From: Ilumatobacter sp.
Lineage (GTDB): Bacteria > Actinomycetota > Acidimicrobiia > Acidimicrobiales > Ilumatobacteraceae
Reading direction: 5' to 3'
Length of the DNA stretch: 64,000 bases
Assembly: GCF_030065885.1 (NCBI RefSeq)
Contig: NZ_JASJCS010000005.1
Span: forward strand, 1 to 64,000
Position 1 is the first letter of the stretch; each line of letters starts with the position of its first letter. The translations under genes were made by a program, and so were the position numbers. Shown piece by piece: positions 1-7,309 of the stretch. Under the pieces are notes generated by a model. The model did not search any database. It was not told where the DNA came from and was given only the letters and a program-made list of their open reading frames with translations.

Positions 1-554
1 CGATCCCACTCCCACGGCGTCGGTTCGAGCCCCAGCAGGTGACAGATCGTGACCGAGTTCGTACCGGCGTGGGCGACCAGCGCGATGCGAACGTCCGGCT
101 CGGCGATGGTCCAGACCGGGAGGTCGTGGTCCTTGCGGTGCACGCCGCGCTCGGCGAGGAAGGCCGTCGCTCCTTCGTGGATCCGGTCGGTGAACGCACG
201 GATCGACTCGCCGCCCTCGAGCCCGTGCCAGCGGTCGTCGACCGGGCGTTCGCGCATCTCCCGGTACGCCTGCTCGGCCTTCTCGGCCGGCGAGCCGTGC
301 CAGCCGGGGTCGCGGATCTCCTCGAGCCACGGCTGGATCGCCTCGTCCCTCCCGAGTCGCCCGAACAGCGGCGCGGCCGTCTGCCGAGCCCGCGTGAGCG
401 GCGACGCGTACACCTCGTCGAACTCCTCGCCGCCGAGCGCAGTGGCCATCCGCTCGGCCTGCCGGTGGCCGAGCTCGGTGAGTGGTGGGTCGACGACGTT
501 CAAGCCCTCCTTGACCCACTGGGGCTGGCCGTGCCGGATCAACGTGATCTCCAC
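1..554 (-). CDS. Histidine phosphatase (phosphoglycerate mutase) family protein, 3' end outside the window
   Basis: Minus-strand translation starts VEITLIRHGQPQWV (RHG catalytic motif) and runs to ...VRIALVAHAGTNSVTICHLLGLEPTPWEWD; open at window edge. Confidence 0.85.
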   Translation of the reverse strand, partial: MEITLIRHGQPQWVKEGLNVVDPPLTELGHRQAERMATALGGEEFDEVYASPLTRARQTAAPLFGRLGRDEAIQPWLEEIRDPGWHGSPAEKAEQAYREMRERPVDDRWHGLEGGESIRAFTDRIHEGATAFLAERGVHRKDHDLPVWTIAEPDVRIALVAHAGTNSVTICHLLGLEPTPWEWD

Positions 555-561
555 GGCGGCG

Positions 562-571
562 ACGGTACTCT
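562..571. promoter_or_regulatory. Overlapping divergent -10 elements, candidate bidirectional leaderless promoter
   Basis: ACGGTACTCT: TACCGT on minus strand 7 nt before GTG 554, TACTCT on plus strand 8 nt before GTG 580; the two hexamers share the central TA. Confidence 0.55.
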
Positions 572-579
572 GCCGGGCC

Positions 580-1335
580 GTGACCGATTCGTACAGTTCT
601 CCCGGCGCAGGGTGGTTCCCCGACCCGCTCGGCCGTCACGAGCACCGGTACTTCAACGGCACCCAGTGGACCGCGGACGTCGCCGAGGGCGGCCAACGGT
701 TCGTCGACCCGCTCGGGACCGATCCCGGCCCTCGCCCCGGCGCACCGCCGGGCGCACAGCCGTTCCCGGGCGGCCAGCAGGCGCGCAACGGCCTCGCGAC
801 GGCGGCGCTCGTGTGCGGGATCCTCGGCATGCTGTTCGCCTGGATCCCGTTCATCTTCGTCGTCGGACTCGTCCTGGCGATCCTCGCGATCGTCTTCGGC
901 ATCCGGGGCCTTCGCAAGTCGAACGTCGTGCACGTGGGCCGCGGCCCATCGATCACCGGGATCGTCACCGGGCTGATCGGCCTCGCCCTGGCGGTCGTCG
1001 GGATCGCCCTGTCGGTCGTGCTGTACCGGGCCGTCGACGACTTCGCCAGCCCGGGCCCCGTGGTCACCGACGTTGCGTCGTGCGACGTCGACGGCGCCGT
1101 CGCAGTCGTCTCGGGCGAGCTGACCAACGCGAGCGCACGCACCCGCGACTACACGGTGTTCGTCACCGTCGACCGCGACACCGAGATCTTCACGCTCGAC
1201 TCGATCCCGGCCGGCGAGACCGTCGGCTGGACGGTGACGACCACCGCACCTCGCAGCGGCCGCGACTGCGACGTCGAGGTCGTCGTGCAGGGGCCGTTCC
1301 CGTTCGGCGTCGAGATCGACCCGATCGACCCCTGA
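580..1335 (+). CDS. DUF2510/DUF4190-type membrane protein
   Basis: VTDSYSSPGAGWFPDPLGRHEHRYFNGTQWT (DUF2510-like) followed by GLATAALVCGILGMLFAWIPFIFVVGLVLAILAIVFGIRGL transmembrane pair; GTG start inside longer ORF. Confidence 0.8.
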   Translation: MTDSYSSPGAGWFPDPLGRHEHRYFNGTQWTADVAEGGQRFVDPLGTDPGPRPGAPPGAQPFPGGQQARNGLATAALVCGILGMLFAWIPFIFVVGLVLAILAIVFGIRGLRKSNVVHVGRGPSITGIVTGLIGLALAVVGIALSVVLYRAVDDFASPGPVVTDVASCDVDGAVAVVSGELTNASARTRDYTVFVTVDRDTEIFTLDSIPAGETVGWTVTTTAPRSGRDCDVEVVVQGPFPFGVEIDPIDP

Positions 1336-1373
1336 GCGAGCGCTCGCGACGCGACACCCATAGGGTGAACGCC

Positions 1374-1925
1374 GTGCAGACGGTCCCCGTCGAGCCCCCC
1401 GCCCAGCCGGCGAGCAGGAAGCTCGTCCGAGCGTTCCTGACGGTCGTCGTCGTCGTGTTCGCCGTGTTCTGGATCTGGGCGCTGTTCTTCGCCTCGAAGG
1501 AAGCCGTCAACAAGATCGACGATCGTGCGTGGGCCGCCCGCGCCGAGACGATCTGCACCGGCGCCAACGAGGAACGGCTCGAGCTGGCCGACTTCCGCAG
1601 GATCGACGACGGCGGCCCCGAGCTGATCCGCGAGCGCGCCACGATCGTCGACCGCTCGACCGACATCCTCGAGCGGATGCTCAACGAGGTGGTCGCGATC
1701 GAGCCGGCCGATCAGAAGGGCCAGGGCATCGTGCCACTCTGGGAGGACGACTACCGGACCTACCTCCAGGACCGCCGCAACTACGCCGACGACCTCCGCG
1801 AGACCGGCGAGAACCTCGCCTTCTACGAAACCGCGGTGGGCATCCCGGTCAGCGAGCGGCTCGAGACCTTCGCCGGCGACAACGAGATGCCGGCCTGCGC
1901 GCCGCCGCGCGACCTCAGCCGCTGA
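1374..1925 (+). CDS. Predicted single-pass membrane protein of unknown function
   Basis: C-terminal part of ORF 39..1925; one TM segment (LVRAFLTVVVVVFAVFWIWALFF) then soluble helix-rich domain; start chosen from TAGGGT-7nt-GTG (alternative GTG at 1365). Confidence 0.65.
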   Translation: MQTVPVEPPAQPASRKLVRAFLTVVVVVFAVFWIWALFFASKEAVNKIDDRAWAARAETICTGANEERLELADFRRIDDGGPELIRERATIVDRSTDILERMLNEVVAIEPADQKGQGIVPLWEDDYRTYLQDRRNYADDLRETGENLAFYETAVGIPVSERLETFAGDNEMPACAPPRDLSR

Positions 1926-1934
1926 TCGAACGAC

Positions 1935-1974
1935 CTCAGCTCGTGATTCGTCTGACGACGGTGGCGGGGCCCCG
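1935..1974 (-). repeat. Degenerate tandem copy of the last ~13 codons of the downstream-oriented acyltransferase gene
   Basis: 40-nt segment matches 1982-2022 with 2 substitutions and one indel; both encode ATV(V/I)RRITS*. Confidence 0.9.
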
Positions 1975-1982
1975 CCCTGATC

Positions 1983-2630
1983 TCAGCTCGTGATTCGTCT
2001 GATGACGGTTGCGGGGGCCCCGACGGCGACCGAGTAGTCCGGGATCTGACCGGCCACGACGCTGTTGGCGCCGATCACCACGTGCCGGCCGATGTGGGCG
2101 CCGGGCAGCACGACGGTGCCGTGGCCGAGCCAGGCGCCGTCGCCGATGACGACCGGCGCCTCGGGTTGGAGCTGCTGCGAGATCGGGCGGGTGACGTCCT
2201 CGTAGCCGTGGTTCTGGTCGGTGACGTAGACGTGGTGGCCGGTCCAGACGTCGTCGCCGATCTCGATGCAGAGGTGGCCGACGATGCCGCTGCCACGCCC
2301 GATCAGGCAGCGGTCGCCGATCGTGACCACCGGGTCGGTGATGCACTGCTGCCCGGGCACCATGCCCGCCGAGAGCGTGACGGCCGGGCCGATCATCGTG
2401 TCGGTGCCGATGTGGATGTAGCGCTCGTTCATCAACGTGTTCGGCGGGTGGCAGATGACGCTGTTGGCACCGAACGCACCGAACCGGCGACCGCGAGCGG
2501 TGTCGGGGCCGATCGCCGCCCACCGGTTGCCCGTCTCGCGCGCCCGGTGGATCAACTCCCCGGCAGCCCGGGTGAGCACGGACCTGGCGCGCCGCACCGC
2601 CGTGTCGGGAGGTCGATCGGCCTGCAGCAC
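1983..2630 (-). CDS. Left-handed beta-helix (hexapeptide repeat) acyltransferase
   Basis: Hexapeptide repeat pattern IGDRCLIGRGSGIVGHLCIEIGDDVWTGHHVYV...VVIGDGAWLGHGTVVLPGAHIGRHVVIGANSVV; GTG start VLQADRPP with TAGCGT 7 nt upstream. Confidence 0.85.
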   Translation of the reverse strand: MLQADRPPDTAVRRARSVLTRAAGELIHRARETGNRWAAIGPDTARGRRFGAFGANSVICHPPNTLMNERYIHIGTDTMIGPAVTLSAGMVPGQQCITDPVVTIGDRCLIGRGSGIVGHLCIEIGDDVWTGHHVYVTDQNHGYEDVTRPISQQLQPEAPVVIGDGAWLGHGTVVLPGAHIGRHVVIGANSVVAGQIPDYSVAVGAPATVIRRITS

Positions 2631-2663
2631 GCCGCGCACGCTACCGGTCGCTACGGTCGCGGC

Positions 2664-3701
2664 GTGCCCTCCGACCACCGCGACCCCGGCTCGATCTGCG
2701 ACGTCGACGGCGTGCTGGTGGGCCATCACCAGCGAACCGGGCGCGGGTGGCAGACCGGCACGACGGCGGTCGTCATCCCGTCCGGCGCCGTCGCGGCCGT
2801 CGACGTGCGAGGCGGTGGGCCGGGCACCCGTGAGACCGACGCGCTGGCACCCGGCAACCTCGTCGACCGGGTGCACGCGATCTGTCTGTCGGGCGGGAGC
2901 GCGTTCGGGCTCGCCGCCGCCGACGGCGTGATGGCTGTGCTCGAGGAGCGTGGGCTCGGCGTCCCGGTCGGTCCCGGCGAGCACGACGTGGTCCCGGTCG
3001 TCCCGGTCGCCGTGATCTTCGACCTCGCCCGCGGCGGGAAGTTCCGCAATCGGCCCGATGCGACGTTCGGCGAGCGAGCCGCGCGCCGTGCGAGCCGGAG
3101 CGATCGGCGCGGCACCATCGGGGCCGGCACCGGCGCACGCGCCGGCGGCCTCCAGGGCGGCGTCGGCATGGCGTCCGCGGCCGTCGACCCGCTCGGTGTC
3201 ACGGTCGCCGCCCTGGCGGTGGTGAACGCGTCCGGCTCGGTGATCGATCCCGCCAGCGCGCGACCCTGGTGCGACGACGGCCGCACGCGGCGCCCCTCCG
3301 GGGCCGACAAGGCGGCGCTGCGAAAGCGGCTGACCGCCGCGACCGCCCCACCGCAGCCGCTCAACACCACGATCGGCGTGGTCGCGACCGACGCCGCGCT
3401 CACGCGCCCCGAGGCGGGCCGGCTCGCACTGGCGTCGCACGACGGGCTGTCACGGGCGATCCGCCCGGCACACGCGCTCACCGACGGCGACGCGATCTTC
3501 GGCCTGTCGACGGGCGCGATCGAGCTCGCCCACGACGCCGCAGGTCTGGTCCGGGCCGGCGACTCGCGGGCCGCTCAGCTCAACGCCGTGTTCGCCGTCG
3601 CCGCCGACGTGTTCGCACGGGCGTGCACCGATGCGGTGCTCAGCGCCGAGTCGATCGGCGACGCGCCGGCGTACCGCGACGTCTGCCCGACCGCCTTCTG
3701 A
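2664..3701 (+). CDS. P1 family peptidase (DmpA/ornithine acetyltransferase-like fold)
   Basis: ICDVDGVLVGHHQ, CLSGGSAFGLAAADGVM, GTIGAGTGARAGGLQGGVG, NTTIGVVATDA motifs typical of the P1 peptidase family. Confidence 0.85.
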   Translation: MPSDHRDPGSICDVDGVLVGHHQRTGRGWQTGTTAVVIPSGAVAAVDVRGGGPGTRETDALAPGNLVDRVHAICLSGGSAFGLAAADGVMAVLEERGLGVPVGPGEHDVVPVVPVAVIFDLARGGKFRNRPDATFGERAARRASRSDRRGTIGAGTGARAGGLQGGVGMASAAVDPLGVTVAALAVVNASGSVIDPASARPWCDDGRTRRPSGADKAALRKRLTAATAPPQPLNTTIGVVATDAALTRPEAGRLALASHDGLSRAIRPAHALTDGDAIFGLSTGAIELAHDAAGLVRAGDSRAAQLNAVFAVAADVFARACTDAVLSAESIGDAPAYRDVCPTAF

Positions 3702-3773
3702 TCACCACGCCGAGCCGATCCACTGTCGCGGTCGCTGGGTCGGCGACGGCGCGGCTCCTTATGCTCGCCGTCG

Positions 3774-4616
3774 ATGGAGACGTTCACCTCGCCGTCCGCG
3801 ATGCGCACATGGGCCGAGTCCGAGCGTTCGGCAGGGAACAGGATCGCCGTCGTGCCCACCATGGGCGCGCTCCATGCCGGTCACCTCGCGCTGATCGAGG
3901 CCGGCAAGGAGCGTGCCGATCGCGTCGTCGTGACGATCTTCGTCAACCCGCTGCAGTTCAACGAACCGAGTGACTTCGACGCCTACCCGCGCCCGATCGA
4001 CGGCGACGTCGAAGCGTGCCGGCAGGCCGGCGTCGCCGCCGTGTACGCACCGACGGCGGCCACGATGTACCCCCCGCTCTTCCAGACCCACGTCGAGCCC
4101 GGGGCGCTCGCGGAACGTCTCGAGGGGCCGATGCGGCCCGGGCACTTCCGGGGCGTCGTCACCGTCGTCACCAAGCTGTTCGGGGCGACGCTCCCGCACG
4201 TGGCGATGTTCGGGCAGAAGGACTACCAGCAGCTGGCGATCGTCCGGCAGATGGCGGCGGACCTCGACGGGGGCGTCGAGATCGTCGGCGTGCCGACGGT
4301 TCGCGAGCCGGACGGCCTCGCACTCTCGAGCCGCAACCTCCTCCTCACCCCGGAGGACCGGGCGGCGGCCGTCGTCGTCAACCGGGCGCTCCGCGCCGCG
4401 GTCGAGCGGCATCACGACGGCGAAGCCGACGCCGGCGCCCTGACCGGGCTCGCCAGGTCGATCCTCGACGCCGAGCCGAGAGCGAACGTCGAGTACGTCG
4501 AGCTCGTCGACGCGGTGACGCTCGTACCCGTCGACGCCGTGCGGTCAGCCGCTGTGATCCTGACCGCCGCCTGGTTCGGTGAGGTACGGCTGATCGACAA
4601 CCAGCTCCTCGGCTGA
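3774..4616 (+). CDS. panC: Pantoate--beta-alanine ligase
   Basis: VPTMGALHAGHLALIE, VVTIFVNPLQFN, HFRGVVTVVTKLF, FGQKDYQQL, PDGLALSSRN motifs. Confidence 0.97.
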   Translation: METFTSPSAMRTWAESERSAGNRIAVVPTMGALHAGHLALIEAGKERADRVVVTIFVNPLQFNEPSDFDAYPRPIDGDVEACRQAGVAAVYAPTAATMYPPLFQTHVEPGALAERLEGPMRPGHFRGVVTVVTKLFGATLPHVAMFGQKDYQQLAIVRQMAADLDGGVEIVGVPTVREPDGLALSSRNLLLTPEDRAAAVVVNRALRAAVERHHDGEADAGALTGLARSILDAEPRANVEYVELVDAVTLVPVDAVRSAAVILTAAWFGEVRLIDNQLLG

Positions 4617-5480
4617 CACGTCGACCGCGACGACCGACATCGACAGGTCGGTGTCGACGTCGTCGATGATGCCCGAGAGCAGGATGCTGAGCACGACTCC
4701 GTTGAAGATCGCATGCCCGATGACGGTCGGCCCGATCCGCCGTGTGAGGTACGCCGACACGCCGAAGGCGACGCCGACGCCCGACAGCATCATGGCCAGG
4801 CCGACGTTGCCGACGCCGCGGATCGGGTCGACGTGGGCGACCCCGAACAGGACACCCTGCAGGCCGATCGCGAGGACCGGGCCCATGCGGCTCAGCAGGC
4901 CGCGCATCACGAGGCCGCGGAACACGAGCTCTTCGATGATCGGAGCCGCGATGACGGCTGTGACCGCCGTGGCGACCAGGTACGCACGGTCGGCCTCGAG
5001 GTCGGTCGCGCTGTCCACGTTGCTGCTGACGGGGATGTCGAGCACCAGGATCACGGCGCCGACGACCAGCTGGACGCACACCGCGGACATCCACGTGACG
5101 GGCCCCCAGCCGAGGTCGCTCCACTTGAATCGCCACCCGAGCGAGCCGAACCGACCCGCCCCCCACCGGCGCCGGACGTACCACCCCCATGCGATCGACG
5201 GGCCGTAACCGAGCGTGGCGAGGATGACGACGTAGACGATGACGGGCCAGTCGAAGTCGATCAGCGCATCGACCAGGAACTTCGCGGTGAGCAGCGAGGC
5301 GACGAGCACCGCGAGCGCGCCCAGCGCAGCGCCCAGCGGCAGGTCGGGGTGCTCCTCGGCTTCCTCGAAGACGGGTTCGGGCGCGGCCCAGACCGAGCCG
5401 TCGAAGTAGCGGTACCCCTGACCGCTCGGGTCGGGGTACCAACCGGCCGGAGCCGTCGTGGGTGGTGGCAGCTGTGTCAT
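4545..5480 (-). CDS. CPBP family intramembrane glutamic endopeptidase with N-terminal DUF2510-like region
   Basis: PAGWYPDPSGQGYRYFDGSVW N-terminus; IIEELVFRGLVMRGL and GVLFGVAHV, IGHAIFNG motifs of CPBP (Abi) proteases. Confidence 0.85.
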   Translation of the reverse strand: MTQLPPPTTAPAGWYPDPSGQGYRYFDGSVWAAPEPVFEEAEEHPDLPLGAALGALAVLVASLLTAKFLVDALIDFDWPVIVYVVILATLGYGPSIAWGWYVRRRWGAGRFGSLGWRFKWSDLGWGPVTWMSAVCVQLVVGAVILVLDIPVSSNVDSATDLEADRAYLVATAVTAVIAAPIIEELVFRGLVMRGLLSRMGPVLAIGLQGVLFGVAHVDPIRGVGNVGLAMMLSGVGVAFGVSAYLTRRIGPTVIGHAIFNGVVLSILLSGIIDDVDTDLSMSVVAVDVSAEELVVDQPYLTEPGGGQDHSG

Positions 5481-5568
5481 CGGAAGTGGCGACCAGCGTA
5501 GAGCCATGACGGCCCGACGGAGCTTGCTGCACCCACTCGGCCCACTCGGGGCAGGCACCGGTCGGGGG

Positions 5569-7149
5569 TCAGCCCGGCAACTCGCTCGGGATCCGCTCGG
5601 CGTACACCCACTCCTCGAAGAAGGGCCCGAGATCGACGCCGGCCGCCTCCTCCATGACGGCCCTGAACTGCTCGGTTCCGGCCGATCCGTCGAGGTGGGT
5701 CGCCACCCATGCCCGCAGCCCCGCGAAGAACGCGTCGTCGCCGACCGTCGCCCGCAGCGCGTGCAGGACCGCGCCCCCGCCCTGGTAGACGACGGTGCCG
5801 AACAGCCGCTCGGGCTCGGTGAGCGGCCAGCCGGTCCTCGGCAGCTGCCGGAAGGCGAGGCCGACGCTCGACTCGAGGTCGGCCAGCCCGACGTGGTCCA
5901 GCCACAGCCACTGTGCATACGTGGCGAACCCCTCGTTCAGCCAGATGTCGTTCCAATCCGCCGGCGACACCGCGTTGCCGAACCACGAGTGCGCGAGCTC
6001 GTGCGCCAGCAGCAGGTGCTGGAAGAAGCCCAGCTCGCCCGACATGTCGTCGGCGCTGAACAGCGACAGACCCTGCGTCTCCATCGCGAGCCCGCGCTGG
6101 GAGTCCGCGAGCGCCAGGCCGTACCGGTCGAACGGATACGGCCCGAACAGGTCGGCGAAGAACGTGAGCTGCTCGTCGGTCACGTCGAGGTACGGATCGA
6201 GCGTCTCGCGGCGATCGGCGAGCACCACGTGCTGCAACGCGACGCCGCTCGTCGACGTGCCGCCGTCGACGACGACGTAGTCGCCGACGAGCATCGTGAT
6301 CAGGTAGCTCGCCATCGGCTCGTCCTGACGCCACGTCCAGGTCGCGGTCTCGCTGTCCGAGGTCGAGCCGACGAGCGCACCGTTCGCGATCGCGGTCAGC
6401 TCGTCGGGCACGTCGACCTCGAACGTCCACGTGGCCTTGTCGGTCGGGTGGTCGTTGACCGGGAGCCACGTGCTCGCTCCGTCGGGCTCGTTGACCGCCC
6501 AGAGGCCGTCCTCGGTCGGGAACAGCCCGGCTCGATCGCCGAACCCCCCGCCCGGCGGGACCGCGACCTCGTAGTCGACGTCGACGCGCACGCGCTCGCC
6601 GGTCGCCAGCGGCTGCCCGATCTCGACGATCAGCTCGTCGTCGACGTGGTCGAACGCTGCGGTCCGCCCGCCGACGGCGACGTCGGCGACCACGAGGCCG
6701 TTCGCGTCGAGTGCGATGCGGTCGGTGGCCCGGGCGACGACGAGGTCGACGCCGACCTCCCCGGTCAGGGTCAGCGAGTCGGGGTCGTAGGAGATGACGA
6801 CGTCGTAGTGCTCGACGTCGATGTCCGCAGACCCGAGCCCCGGGATTCGGGTGTCGTCGACCGATGTCGAGCGCGAGAGTGGCTCGGTCACGGGTGGCGA
6901 CGTCGGAGGGCTGGTCGCCGTCGCACCGGTCGTCGGTGGGCTGGTCGTCGGTGCGCTGGTCGCCGGTGGGCCGGTCGTCGGCACCGTCGCCGAGGACCCG
7001 TCGGGCGTGGTGGCGATCACGATCGTCAAAGCCGTCTGCGAGGACGCGCGTGCGTCGACGACCGATGGCGCAGCCCGCGATGCGCAACCCGACAGCAGTG
7101 CGCAGACCACGACCAGGCTCGGGCCGGTCAGCCTGCTCGCTCCGTCCAT
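5569..7149 (-). CDS. M1 family metallopeptidase, predicted lipoprotein
   Basis: Lipobox-like LLSGCAS, Pro/Thr-rich linker, ETQGLSLF and HELAHSWFGNAV...NEGFATY zinc motif. Confidence 0.92.
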   Translation of the reverse strand: MDGASRLTGPSLVVVCALLSGCASRAAPSVVDARASSQTALTIVIATTPDGSSATVPTTGPPATSAPTTSPPTTGATATSPPTSPPVTEPLSRSTSVDDTRIPGLGSADIDVEHYDVVISYDPDSLTLTGEVGVDLVVARATDRIALDANGLVVADVAVGGRTAAFDHVDDELIVEIGQPLATGERVRVDVDYEVAVPPGGGFGDRAGLFPTEDGLWAVNEPDGASTWLPVNDHPTDKATWTFEVDVPDELTAIANGALVGSTSDSETATWTWRQDEPMASYLITMLVGDYVVVDGGTSTSGVALQHVVLADRRETLDPYLDVTDEQLTFFADLFGPYPFDRYGLALADSQRGLAMETQGLSLFSADDMSGELGFFQHLLLAHELAHSWFGNAVSPADWNDIWLNEGFATYAQWLWLDHVGLADLESSVGLAFRQLPRTGWPLTEPERLFGTVVYQGGGAVLHALRATVGDDAFFAGLRAWVATHLDGSAGTEQFRAVMEEAAGVDLGPFFEEWVYAERIPSELPG

Positions 7150-7309
7150 CGATCGCGACGGTACCGGGCGCTGCGGCACCGGTGTCGGCAGCAGATCGGT
7201 GCCTCCGCAGAGCGGCGACGGCTGCCACGGCTATGTCCGGACTTGGCAAGGTTTCCTCAAGCTTCGGACACCTCCGTCAAGACGACCTCTGCGACACCGA
7301 TGACAAACC

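Noticed and set aside
21-42. tRNA T-arm-like GGTTCGAGCCC
   Set aside because: Lies inside the histidine phosphatase coding sequence and no cloverleaf could be assembled
6890-6990. Short GGTCGTCGGTGGGCT-type repeats
   Set aside because: Explained by the Pro/Thr-rich linker of the M1 lipoprotein peptidase
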